Shown here piece by piece: positions 13,501-27,900 of a DNA stretch of 64,000 bases (positions within the stretch are counted from its first letter, which is position 1; every line of letters starts with the position of its first letter). The position numbers and the translations under genes are program-made. The DNA is from Echinarachnius parma (Eukaryota; Echinodermata; Echinoidea; Clypeasteroida; Echinarachniidae), in NCBI GenBank assembly GCA_037951105.1, contig JBAMJV010008414.1, positions 1 to 64,000 of the forward strand, in the 5' to 3' direction. The notes beneath the pieces were generated by a model. That model was not told the origin of the DNA. It saw only the letters and a list, made by a program, of their open reading frames with translations, and ran no database searches.

Positions 13501-16500
13501 TGGGGTTCATGATTATTTTGTGCGAGATATTGTCATTCATACTTATTGACTTATTCACTGTGTAAGAGTCACTACAGGATTAGAATATAAAGGGTAGGCC
13601 TAAATGAATTGAGAAATAATACAGTTTCATAAGTAAGCTTTAATATGATACCAAATTTACACCTTGTCTTTGTAAAGATATTGACGTTTTTACAAAAAAT
13701 TCACAAAATGTTTCGGTCAAAATTGTGTCCCCAAGCCCCGCATAGAGTTTGTACAGGTAGCGCCCAAATTTCTATGTTTGTGTCGATTTAGTTTGAAAAT
13801 AAACTAGTAGAAACACTTTTCAATGATTACACATTATAGTTCAATATGTAAGCTTTCATTTGATACCAACATTGTAGCTATACATCTAGTTTTCACAAAG
13901 TTATTGACGTTTTATATAAAATTGCACTTTAAGAGGCATTTTCCCATAGACTTTGTACAGGGGCGCCGCTTCCTGTGCCACCCTCCTGCTCCAACCTTCA
14001 AATAGCTGTATATCCACTTTGGGAAGAGGTATACCTTTCAAACTTTGAATACAGATAGCATTCTGATAGTTCTTTAAAATTATACCAAATTTGTTAAGAA
14101 AGGTTTTGTAGTTTTGAAAGAAATTAAGAAAATGTTTGCAAAAAAATCCAAAATGTGACAGTGCCATCCTATTTGGAGGCGAGTTCATGACACATGACCA
14201 TATATTTCTGCTTTGCAGCCGGATGAGGCATTTGAACCAGACAATCACTCCCTGAGCTACTTTTCTGTTGGGAATGATACTAGCAGTGATACAGCCTCAA
14301 CACCTGATGCACAGGCCACCCCTGAGAAGTCCAGTGCAACTCAGTAAGATTACTTTTTCTTCTTCTATTTTTTCTTCAAAATTTCTTCAAGCAAAAGTAC
14401 TATTTTTTACTTTTGTCAAACAAAATACACACATCTACCCGTTGTGGCAAAGTAGTAGTAGAGATTTTTGCAATTCCCTTTGAGAGCTAAATACTTACTT
14501 GACTCCTGAGCTGCCGGCCAAGCCAGAATAGTCATCCATAGCTCCTCAGTAGTCAAACCTGACTCAGTGGCCACCTGTCTATAGCAGCCAACCTGCTTAT
14601 AGCAGGGAATAATTTTCCTGGTATCGCATCGCAATTTGCTATGCATTTTTGCATGACTGCTATACAAAATATCTTTTGTGTAGCAGTTTTCTTCCATAGA
14701 AGTGTACAGAATGTCATTTGAAATATTTATCCATCGGCTGAAATTGCTTATCAAATTTGAGGAGGAAAATTATTCCCTGTTATAGTGACCACCAAAAGTG
14801 TTCCCCTGCAGAGAAAACCAGCGTTATGGGATCTGTATACAGAGGTCACCTGTCTACAGTGGCCTCTTTTTCTGTTCACTATACACAGGTTTGACTGTTG
14901 CTAATTTTGTCAAAACTCAAAAGTACTGTTTCTACTTCTGTTACTCAAAATAACACAAATCTACCCTGTGTGGCAATGTCACTATTTGAGAATTTAGTAT
15001 CACCTCCAGGGGGGCGTTGCATAAAACTCAAAATGCAAAGTTGCGTTTGATTTTCGACGCAAGTCACCAAAAATCAAACGCAACTTTGCGTTTAAACGCA
15101 ACTCCGTTGCATAAAGACTTGAGTTTGAAATCAAACGCAACTTTGCGTTTGATATCAAACGCAACTTTGCGTCTGATCCATATCATAATTAAACTTGCGT
15201 TTGATATCAAACGCAATGTTGCGTTTGATCCAGATGTTTATGCAACGGTCAATTGCGATCAAACGCAAAGTTGCGTTTGATTTTGCGTTCGATCAAACGC
15301 AAAATCAAACGCAACTTTGAGTTTTATGCAACGCCCCCCTGCCCTGATTCACTGGCTGCACCAGAAAAGACATCCACTACTCCTCAGCAAGATGATGACT
15401 AGGACTACTGCAGTTCTCTTAAGAACTATCCAAGTATACCAACAGTCCTTTTCTGAACTTTCCAATCCTCCCTTCTTGCATGGTGCAACCACAAATAGAC
15501 TGTATAAGATGATGACTATTGTCTATTTCTACTATTTTAAACCCCAAAACGTCTACTTTTGTCTGTTACTTTATATCACATAAATAAAGTGTATCCAGTT
15601 GCTTATTTGTGCAACTTTCTGTGAAAACTAATGACAAAGCTGATCCATGAGGTAGAGTTGATTGATTTGAGTGTAAAAAGAAAATGGAAGTTTTGCAATG
15701 ATTATTTGCAAAATTTTGACCCACTCATTTAAGAATTATATATTTGTGTAGAATTTTCCTCCATACCTGAGATAACCTAATTATATAATTCCATAATATG
15801 TGTTTATTGTGTATGTAAGTTATGGTTTAATTAATTTTGTTAATGTTATGTTTTGTAATATATTTTTGTAAAGCGCATAGAGATGTTTCTTCATATTATG
15901 CACTATATAAATGTAATTTATTATTAATATTATTATTAATTTAGGAAGAAGAACATTCAGTACGAGGCTCATGGCTCCATCCTAAGGCACGTCCTCCTCA
16001 GAGGCATAGCATCACAAGTCTCATCTGCTGCTGTAAGTATACATGTAGTCAAACCTGTATACAAAGTTCTGTCTATAATGACTCCTAAGCTTGGCTTTAT
16101 GTTTAAGTTAATGCATAGTATCCTTAGTCTTGTCTGCGGCTGTAGGTATAGTCAAACCTGTATACAAAGAACAACTGTCTATAATGACTCCTAAGCATGG
16201 CTTTATGTTTAAGTTAATGCATAGCATCCTTAGTCTTGTCTGCGGCTGTAGGTATAGTCAAACCTGTATACAAAGAACAACTGTCTATAATGACTACTAA
16301 GCATGGCTTTATGTTTAAGTTAATGCATAGCATCCTTAGTCTTGTCTGCGGCTGTAGGTATAGTCAAACCTGCTCTGGGGGGGGGGGGGGGGGGTGTTGC
16401 ATCAATCGCAAAGTTGCGATTGATGGTAAGTCAGAATATGTGCTTGACTGCACAAATCTGATTGGCTCAAATACATGCCTAAAGTTGCAATTTTCCTTGT

Positions 16501-19500
16501 GTTTATAATCATTTATTCATATGTCTAATCAAGTTAATACATTTGCAAATAAATTGAAATTGATAGTATCTTTATGAAATATTTGTTTCTGTTTCAGGAC
16601 CGAGTTGATGCTGGGAAGCCCACTGCAATTGCAATATCTATTCAGATAGCTGTGGGCACATCTCATGGTCTCATCCTTGTATTTGGTAAGTCTTCTTTTA
16701 GCCTTTCCTCTACTAGATTGTGCAATCCCTATAGAGTAAATACAGCACCCACCAGGTTGCTGTAGGCAGTGTGTCAACTGGGGTTAACTAGGGACCCAGT
16801 ACGAGGTTCCCTATGAAACATCTGAATAAAAAAAGGATATAAAATGTTATCAATAATTATTATAGGTTATTGGTATATTTTACAGCCTTTTGAAACATAA
16901 AAAAGTGCCATATAAATGTTATCTATATATTTATGGTTGTTTCTTTTTCAGATCCCAAGCAAGTGCTCCGATGGTGCCTTGGTAGCACAGCAGTAGGGGC
17001 TCAGTATGGCGCTGTATCGGCTTTGAGTATTAACAATGATTGCACTAGGTTGCTGGCCGGATTCGCAAAGGGACAGGTGAGAACTTTTTTTCTTTACCCT
17101 CAATAGTGGGAGTGTCATGGTATATTGGTTCGAGCCTTCATGGGTTTCATTCCCAACTGCGACACATGTGTCCTTCATACTTGATACTTGATGAGGTAAT
17201 CCCTTGAAGCAGCTGCAAAGCTATACTGGGATGATGTGCTGGTGTGTCGTCAGGAGGTGCCATTGTTTATAGTACAATTTTCACTTTGCATTTATTTACA
17301 ATAAAGATGCAAGAGTTCAGCAAAACACTTTATACACATTTGATACTCTCATCATGGGTGTAGTACAGGGGAACTTGGCAGTAATTTAATCCTTGAAATG
17401 CTTGAGCCCCCCATCATGGCAGCTCGGCTAAAGTCAAGGTAATAATGCTCTGAATGCTTTTAGGCTTTGGTGATAAAGCCCTATATAAAAATGGACTGTT
17501 ATTATTATTATTGTTATCAATTATCATTAACCCAGTCAGGACTGGTCCCAAAAATACTTGGGATTAGGTCTATGTAGAATCCATGTTATACAAAAATCAA
17601 TCGGTCCTGAACAGGTTAATGCTGCAAGAGAATGAAATTACACATTTGAGCAGTAGAAGACAATATGAAGATGAAAGTGAGAACATTCATTTGGAAACTG
17701 CAGTCTGCTTTCAGAGTTAATCATTGATTTCACAAGGCTACCTGCCAGCTTTGCAAAGAACAGTTTCTTCATGTACATGTACTTGCCATTCAAGCAGCAT
17801 TTGCTAGAACATTGCTATTGCCTTTTAGAAAACAAAAACTTAGTGAAGGTGCTTTTGCCTCTATTGCCACATGAATGTGCATTAATCTTAATTAGAATTT
17901 CATGAAAATTGACAAATTAAGAGTTAAATATGTCTTCCTTCTGTTTTTTTTTTCTATCTCTCTTTTATGATCAGATGACAATGTGGGACCTAACGTCAGG
18001 CAAACTGCTTAGAACCATTACCGATGCACACCCACCAGGTTCAGCTGTGCTTCACATTCAGGTAAGATGGTTACCCACACTTTATATATGCACATTCTCC
18101 CCTCCCAGGAGAGTATTCCAACCAGTTAGGTGCTCTCATACTCAAATCTGCTCTCACCTTTTATCCTTTGAGTGCCATGGTCCACTCTAGTCAAATTGTG
18201 TGAAACAGCCTACCATTGTATTTGAGGAAATTTGAATTGGTTATTGTATCTTAGCTATGTTACAAATTTTGTTTATACAGGCCTTTTCATAATTTTGTGT
18301 GTTAAAAGGCCTTTGTTTTTGTTTGTTTTAGCTTCTGTTTTTCGTTCATTCAAAAGGAACTCTTTATAAGCACAGAAGAGTATATAGCAATGTTCATATT
18401 ATTATAATTATTTATTATAAAGTCTTGGACATTGAATAAGACCTACAATATTTTCATTATACAGGGTGGCCCAGAAATAACGGAACGGGGTGCTTGCTAT
18501 AATGAAGACACATGATGCCCGTCATAGCAACTAGTAATGTTCAATGCGTGCGCCATTGTTAGTACCATTTCTTCTCTATACACAGCTGAACGCACACTCA
18601 CAATGGCGCACGGTTGATCGTTACTCGATGCAGTATGGCGGGCATCATGAGTCTTTAGTATGGCAAGTACCCCGTTCCGTTATTTGTGGGCCACCCTGTA
18701 TTGCTAACATAAAACCCTTATTATTTCATTGTCTTTAATTTCCCTATCTAGTTCACAGACAACCAACCACACCCTACCAATCTTGTATAAACATCGTTAA
18801 CATTAATTAGATGATCAATTCTTTGTGTATCACTAACATAAATCTCTTATTATTTCATTGTCTTTGATTTACCTATCTAGTTCACAGATGATCCCACCCT
18901 GGCTATCTGCAGTGACTCTGGGGGCTCTGTCTTTGAGCTTAGCATGAAGTAAGTCTGCCAGGGCCCATATTCATAAAAGCCTGCTAGCTTGATTTTATGC
19001 TAAGTCTATTTTGGATTATGTGGCTAGGTATTAGACACATGATCTTTTAGTTGCTAACTAGGGTTAAAAAGATAACCCTAGTTTGGAACTATGAACAATG
19101 TGTGTTGCTCGCTAAACCATATCATGTAACATAGACTTGGCATGGAACTAAGCTAGCAGGGTTTTATGAATATTGGGCCAAATCTTTATGTCTCTCTAGC
19201 ATTTACACTTGAAAAGACTTCAAGACAACTATCTCAAATAGCTCCAATATCTACATTGTTCCCAGAGGAGTAGAAATTGCACATCATAGTGGCAAAATAG
19301 CCCACATGAAAAAAAACCCAATAGGAAACGTAAGGGGCCATTAAAAAAATAAAATACATAAGGTGTGCCCCCCCCAATAATTATGCGTCCCCCCCCCCCC
19401 CCCCCCCCCAATCAGTCCGACCACGCTACGCCACTGGCTCATCATGTGCTGGATCTTTCTGTTGCTCTTCCATTTACAGTTTTAATGATGTCGGGACATG

Positions 19501-20662
19501 CAGCTGGACATATTTAAGTTGGTTTGTGTGACATGCAATGTATAACTACCGGGGGCATTGCTCCTAAAGGAGAAGAGAGTGCACATCATGTGCAGATTGA
19601 TTGTAAGATTGACCAGGATACGGTCGACTTGGGTAATAATGCGATTGTAAATTATGTAATGATCGTTATCAATTTTATTAGACAGATACAAGATACTGGT
19701 TGATAGCTGACTGGAAAGAAATAGTCTCAATTTTCCTCTTCTTCCATATTTTCAATTTTCTGTTAATGTGAGATGTATTAACACATTCAGGACTGGTCCC
19801 CAAAACTACTCCAGCTGGGGTCTATGGAGAATACATGTTGAGGCAAACGCAGTTAGTCTTGAACAGGATTATAATGTGATGTCATTTCTTACCATAGAAG
19901 ATGAAAACCCTTTTAACCAATGTTTCTTTGTCATTCTGTTGTAGGAGAGTAATGTATTAATGAAAGATCAAATCCCTTTTCACCAGTGTTTCTTTGTCAT
20001 TCTGTTGTGGGAGATTAATGTATTACTGAAAGATGGGATCCCTTTTCACCAATGTTTCTTTGTCTTTCTGTTGTAGGAGAGTGATGGGGATGCGGACGTG
20101 TGAATCAAGATGCTTATTCTCAGGAAGGTATGTGCGATGTTTGAAGGTCTAGAAGTAAATCCTCTTGCCTACATGATGTATTTATTCTATAAAAAATGTA
20201 ATATTTTGGAAGAAACATGTTAGTCACTTCTCTTGTTGGTCTGGTTGTACTAGTAAATTCAACTATTTCTGATAGTTATTAGATGAGCTGAAACCGGAAT
20301 TCGTTAATGGTTTCCCAGTCTTATAAAATACAATGAGGCCAGAATTCTGAATTGGGTCACCTCCAAACACTGAATAGTATAAATATTATCAAGTCTTGAA
20401 TGTGTGTTTGTCCGAACCGTGTTTATTGGAAAATTGATTTATTTCTTTCTAATTGCTGTTTTTTCAGTCGTGGAGAGGTTTGCACCCTTGCTCCACTCCG
20501 TATGGATACCACCATCACCAGCCACCCACTCAAAGACTTCTCACTACTTGCCATGGCAACGCTCTCAAAGGTGAGAGATGATGATGACGATGGTGATGAT
20601 GATGATGATGATGTTGATGGTGATGATGATGATGTTGATGGTGATGATGGTGATGAGGATGG

Positions 20663-20723
<61 letters not shown>

Positions 20724-23700
20724 AATGATGATGTCATGTATGTTATTGCATGGATTTTGTTGGTGATCTAGATGTTCTAGTGATCTAGTATGTCTATACT
20801 TCATCGTAGCTTAGCTTAGTTCTGACAACCTGAAACTTGTCATCATGAATATAAAGATGATCATCTCTAATTGCAGTGTTAAATCAGCCCTGATTATTAT
20901 TTTATTTTCAGGTATTCATTGTAGGTCTGAGGCCAAGACTGACGGTCATGTTCACCAAACAGCTCAGGGTGAGTTTCCTTTTCTTATGCCTATCATATAA
21001 ATTTCTTCTCAAATCCTTCAAAGTCAATTTGATCTTGGTGTATAATTATATCCTCGATTTATGTAATTCAGGTCACAGATATACATGTAGTGATATATAG
21101 AATGAAATATCTGCTATCAATATTAGCTATTTGAGAAAATGCATCTTTTATTTTTTGTTCCCCATTTTATTTCAGCCACATAACCCTTACTGGCTTGACA
21201 GTTTGTCATAATGCCGGCTACATTTAGAGCAAAGATAGTCAACACAGCCACAGTAACTAATTATTTAAACACTTATGACACAGTACTCTTGTAATGTGAG
21301 ATGTTATTTTGTATTTATTGACATTTTTTCAGTGTGATCCAGCTACTTTACCCCTCTTGGCTTGGTTGTTCATCATTATTCAGGTCACAGATAGAGGGGA
21401 ATATACATTTGTAGATAAAGATATAGAATGTGATATCTCCTACGTCTACTCAAATATTTGTGACTAATTCTAGTTATTATTGAAGATCTGTCTTGTTTGC
21501 CCCCCATATCATTTGGTGCATCATCTAGTCTGCTCAAATATTTGCAATTAATTTGAGTTAATTTTGAAGATTTGTGTTTTATATTGTTTCAGGGAGATCC
21601 AGCTACATTACCCCTCCTTGCTTGGCAGTTCGTCATCATTCAGGTCACGGATAGAGCAAAGGTCGTTGACCCTGTACTTGCCTGTGCCAGAACAAACACA
21701 GTCTACTTCTACCAGGTATTCACTCCTGTTCTGGGTCAAAGTTCAAATTCTGTCTGATTCCTCCTTAAAATCTGAGCAGCTTGGGCTAGTACGCTCCTTA
21801 GGTAGTTGAGAGAGTGCGCAAGATAATTGTGTTGCTTGAACTGTACCCGATGACCATGAATAATAATAATGCACTTCTGAATATGTCCTAGCTATGCGGC
21901 GCTCTGTATATAAGATATTAGAATAATAATTGACAATTGTGAATTTTAATAAATACAAAGTATACTTTGGAAATTGTTTGTTTTTAACAATGATTCTAAA
22001 AAATAAATGCAGTGAATACTCAGAATTATCTTCACTGGAATTATTAGCTAAATTTCACAGTAACTTTGTTCAATGCCTAATGGAAATCTCTGAGCATTTG
22101 TTAACCAAAAGATGCAGTAATCAGAACTGCTAGTGTAGTATTGATATTTAGTGTTGTCATGTCTTGCTGGAGGACGTGAATGCTGGGGCATCAATTTTTT
22201 AACTCGGGATCCCCACATTTTGAGTCCTACATGTATATATACTTTTCAACCTGCCACAACCCTTTCACCAACATTTTTACTATGAAACATACATGAAGCA
22301 TTGTATTGAATGAAACGTTGATTTCACAATTTGTTTTGTTTCAGGTTCTGTACCAAGAGGATGGGAACAAGGTGAAGTTTGCCCCTCTCCAGAGCATCAG
22401 GTTATCCTACGGATTACTCAGTGTACAGGTACAAACATTTCTATTTAAGACTCCTTTTCTGGATATCAAAATACAGTCAAACCTGTGTGAAACGACCACC
22501 CAAGGGAAACAATATAAGGCCAAAACAAAAAAATTGTTGGATTGGAGTAACCGTCAACCAAACATTAGGGTAGGGTTTTTTTATGCCTCCGCCAACGAAG
22601 TGGCCGGAGGCATTATGTTTTCGGGTTGTCCGTCCGTCCGTCCGTCCGTCCGTACGTCCCGTTTTCGTTCTCGCGATATCTCAAGAACCAGTTGACGGAT
22701 CAATTTCAAACTTGGTATGAGTGTACATATTGGGGTGACAATGATCTGATTAGATTTTAGGGGTCATGAGGTCAAAGGTCAAGGTCACAGGACTCAATAT
22801 ATATGCAAAAATGCCTCGTTCTCGCGATATCTCAAGAACTGGTTGACGGATCAATTTCAAACTTGGTATGAGTGTACATATTGGGGTGACAATGATCTGA
22901 TTAGATTTTAGGGGTCATGAGGTCAAAGGTCAAGGTCACAGGACTCGATATATATGCAAAAATGCCTCGTTCTCGCGATATCTCAAGAACTGGTTGACGG
23001 ATTAAATTCAAACTTGGTATTAGTGTAGATATTGGGGTGGCAATTATCTGATTAGATTTTGGGGTTCATGAGGTTAAAGGTCAAGGTCACAGGACTCAAT
23101 ATATATGCAAAAATGCCTCGTTCTCGCGATATCTCAAGAACTGGTTGACGGATCAAATTCAAACTTGGTATTAGTGTAGATATTGGGGTGGCAATGATCT
23201 GATTAGATTTTGGGGTTCATGAGGACAAAGGTCAAGGTCACATGACTCAATATGTATGCGAAAATGGCTTGTAATTGCAAAATTTCAAGAACTGAATGTC
23301 AGATTTCACTCAAACTCGGTACCTGTATCATAAAGAGTCAACGTAGCCATAAAATGTTGGGGTCATGAGGTTGAGGTCAAGGTCACGGGACTCATTATAC
23401 ATGCAAAAAAGCTTGTAATACCAAAATCTCAAGAACTAAATGTCAGATTTCAATCAAACTTGGTACCTGACTGTTTTTTAGGGAGCCATCAAAGATTGGG
23501 ATCATATGGTCAAGGTCACAGGACTCAAAATATAAGAAAAATTAAATCAGTGCATGTTAATTTGGGCATATTAAAATCGCGTGATAGCGGAGGCATAATT
23601 TTCGATTGCGCGCAATCGAAGATCCATCTAGTTTTTCCTGTTTTTTCTCTTCTTTTTTTCAGGATTCGCACAAATACACAAAAACACACATACATGTATA

Positions 23701-24950
23701 ACACACAAATAACACATACATATCGCAATTGGAATTTTTTTTTTTATTATTTTAATTTTTTAAAATTTTATTTATTAAAAAAAATAAAATAAAAAAAAAT
23801 CAGAAAAAACCTTTAGGGTCGGCGGTATTTTTAGGGTCGGGCGGGTTACGCCAATCCAACCATTTATTTTTCATGGACTAAGTGGCCACTGTAGAGAGGT
23901 GACCTCTATAGAAAAGTTCCACAGCACCGTTTTCTCTGCAGGGGAACACCTGGTGGCCACTATAGACAGGTGGCCACTACTAAGACAGGTTTGACTGTAT
24001 ACTTTCACGGTAGGCTTGCGGTTGCGTCATATTAGAAGGGAGGAGCACATTGTCCAGAGAAGTGCTGTTGTTATTCTTTTTCGATTAGTCCTAAAAAGGA
24101 CTGTAGTAGTCCCGGAAAGGACTACTGGTATTCTCTCTTGAGCTTGACGTTCTGGAACAACCTACTGCATAGGCATGATTTGTTTGTAAGGAAGTGGAGG
24201 GATTCAACATTTGAAACAGGTTGACTATCCGTCGTATGTTTTGACTGTAACTTGCCCCTTGGTATACACCCATTTGGTCTTACAAATCAAAATTGATAGG
24301 CTTAGGATTTAAATTAGGGATTGAATTATTGTAAAGTTTAATCATAATAATAATACAAACTACTATATTTATGAAGCACTTAATATGATACAATATCATC
24401 TCTAAGCGCTTCACACTATCATTACACGGTCATGGGATAAAATATCAACCCACACACATTGTGAGCACCAATTCTACTCTACTTAGGGTTAGGGATAAAA
24501 TTTGGTAGCTGAGATAATTTTATATTGTATTTTCCTATTTCAGTGGATGAATGCCAAGACGCTGGTTGCCGTGGATACCAGCGAGAAGCTCCACCTCATC
24601 GACGTCAAGACGGAGGAGGAGCTGGAGGTCATCGACCTAGGAGATGTGGAGCTTGTGTACGGCAGCAGTCACTTCAAGAGTCTGGCCACTGGAGGGAATG
24701 TCAGTAAAGCACTGGTGAGAAGATAGGATGTTTGTATGTTTATTTGTTTGTGCATGTGGCTGTGCATGTCTGTTTGTTTTGTTTTGTTTTGTTTTGTGTG
24801 TGTGTTTGTTGTTTGGTTGTTTGATGTGTGTATGTGTGTGTGTATGGCAGGTCCATTGGAGGGAATGTCAGTAAAGCACTGGTGAGAGGATAGGGTGCAT
24901 GTGGGTGTGCATGTTTTTTTTTGTGTGTGTGTGTGTGCATTTGTTGTTTG

Positions 24951-24989
<39 letters not shown>

Positions 24990-27900
24990 GCAGCTCCATT
25001 GGAGGGAATGTCAGTAAAGCACTGGTGAGAGGATAGCATGTTAGTGTGGGTGTGCGTGGGTGTGTCCTGTATGTGTGTATTTGTTTGTTTTGATGTTTGC
25101 GTTAAGGAGGTACAGGAATGATTTTGATTTTGATTTTGATTCTTACTTTGTATCCTTGTTTTCTTTTATTACAACAGACACTGGCAAGAGAGAGGGCCTG
25201 TTACCAGTATATTGCCACTAACACCTCATCATACTGGAGACCAAGGTGTATTTGTTTGTTTTGCTGTTTGGGTTGAAATGGTACAGGAGGGACTGTGAGT
25301 CTTAGCATTTGGTTTTTTATCATTGTTTTGAATTTGATGTTTCTTTTACAATAGGCACTGGCGGGAGAGAGGGCATGCTACCAGTCTATTGCCACCAACA
25401 AAGGACAACTCATCATTCTGGGGACCAAGGTAGTGAGATTTTCACTTTTATGACTTTGACAACTCATTTCAAACATTGCTTTTTTTAAATTTAGCATTTT
25501 TTTTTGTTTGCATTTTTAAACTGTGTGCTTAAATACAATATTACATAAAAAACAATTTTAGATTATATTTTGATTTGATTTATTATTGCATTGTCCAAAA
25601 CGTAAAATACATTGTGTGTAATTGTACATGCCATCATGAAATTGTACATAAGAAATAAATATAAATTCTTACTCTAGAAATAATCAATGTATTTTTTCTC
25701 ATGGTGCTATTGTTAATGTCCCTGAAAACTTAAATTTAAGCATCCATATTTTTGCTAGAGAAAGTCTATAATAAGGTGATGATATTGAATTCATATTTTG
25801 GATCGTTACCCCATTATCTGTTGGAACCTGGTAGGGTCTCTTCACAAAAGGGAATCTGGTATACAACACTCCCACAAACAGCATTTTTTTTGCTTTAAAA
25901 AGGCAACCGGTCTAACTCTAAAGTCAGTTTTACTGAAGAGGCTACTCTGTATAAAGATTTTGACATAAATAAATAGATAGATTAACACTTGTTATGGAAA
26001 ATAAATGACCTGAGGTTCTATGACATGCAAATGCATGTTGATTTCACATCAAATATTTGTAAACTGTTTGTATGCCTCTGCAACGAAGTGGCTGGATGCA
26101 TTATGTTTTGGGGTAGTACGTCCGTGCGTACGTTACATCTGGACGGTTGTATACGTACATGTACATCCCATCTCATGATCGTGTTTTCTCAAGAACGGAT
26201 TAACTGATTCTTGTTTTTTTGGTAAACTTGACTTTATTTCCTGTTTCTCTTTTCTCTCTCCAGTCAATCCATGTGATGACCATAAGGACATGGGAACAGG
26301 TATGGTATCCAATTCACATTTTAAAGCAGATTTAGAACTGTGTTTATTGCAATAATCTTAGAATAAGTATAACCATCAAATAGAACATTGTGAAAGTTAC
26401 AAATATTACAAGAAACTGAGAATATGAATAAACTTAAGATTAAGAACATTTTAAATTTGCAAAAATAACAATATAGAGCAATTTAAATACATGTAATTAA
26501 TGGGATATTACAAATCATTGATAAAATGAATGGTTGCAGATGACCAACCATCAACCATTCATCACTTTTTGAACATGTTCACAAAGTTACTATATCCCTT
26601 TAACCTCTTGTTTACAGGAACCGGTTGGGCTATGTACAAAGTCTATGGGCATTTTAGAATTTCGAGTGAACAGGTTAACCAGTTGGCTTATTTTAACTAA
26701 TTAACATTTTCTATTTTGTTTTGCAGAGACTTGAGGTCCTGTTGAAGGAAGGGAAATTCAAGGACTGCCTTAAACTTGCCAGCACGTACTACAATAGCAA
26801 AGCCAAGGCAGTCCTAGGTATGTGTATAAACCTCTTGCCTGCATGAACCGGGTAGTCCCCCACAGTAGATATATTTAAGAGAAATTTTAAAACATATTTA
26901 TTTTTGTTGTAGATTGGAGTTGTACAGTGCATTGAACAGTTATAAACTGGAAATGCGCTATATAAGTGTCAATTATTATTAATTATTATTAGGCTATGTA
27001 CAAAGTACATGTATATAGGGATTTCACAATCTCTAAGGGAATCGGTTACCCCCTTGCTATCACATACTACAATGGCAAAGCCAAGGCAGTCATAGGTACA
27101 TGTATGTGTGATGTTGTGGGGTTGAGTTCAAAACTGATTGATGCCCCTGCATTTATGTCCTTCAGCAAGACATTGAATCTGCCTTGCTGCTCTATAGCCA
27201 GAAACATAAATGTATGTATTTAACCTCTTGCCTGCGTGAACCGGGTGGGATATGTACAGAGTCTATGGGGATTTCAGAATCTCTAAGGGAATGGGTTAAC
27301 CCCCACAAGCACATACTACAAAGCCAAGGCAAAGCCAAGGCAGTCATGCTACAGTTATAGGGCATGTTGCAAGGTTTCAATGTGTATAGATTTCATGCAA
27401 TACTTTTTTAGTTATGCACAATCAAGAATGACAAGAGTTGTATCCAGTGGCTAAAGGTCATCTCTGCTTAACTATCTGGGTTTATCCTGGCTACAAAATA
27501 CAATATTTTTCACTTTTATTATAATAATAATATATAGCATTTATAGAGCACCATGTATCTAGGTGCCCTATTCAGAGGCGCATTATTACCCTTGGTCATC
27601 AGGTACAGTTCAAACCCGCACAATTATCTTGTGCACCATCTCAACTCCCAGGGGAGCATACTAGCCCAAGCTGCTGAAGGCTAATTAACACCCGACCAAG
27701 TACCCATTTATACTCCTGGGTAGAGAGCAGCAATGTGGATTAATTGTCTTGCTGAAGGACAAACGGAGTGGGCAGGGTTCGAACTCGGGATCTCGAGATC
27801 AGAAAGCGCGCGCTCTACCGATCTTGCCACACCACATCCATTATAAGTATTAGAAGAATGTAGCTTCACTTTCATTAGTAGAAGAAGACAATTGCTTCAG

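Noticed and set aside
20423-20804. Poly-Ser, poly-Asp, poly-Ile and poly-Met frames
   Set aside because: All are frames of one GAT microsatellite.
24091-24273. Minus-strand 60-codon frame near 24.2 kb
   Set aside because: No recognisable similarity and it lies in an intron next to a MITE; insufficient support.
24740-25039. His/Thr-rich minus-strand frame; likewise at 62665-62971
   Set aside because: Translation of GT/CA microsatellites; no coding character.
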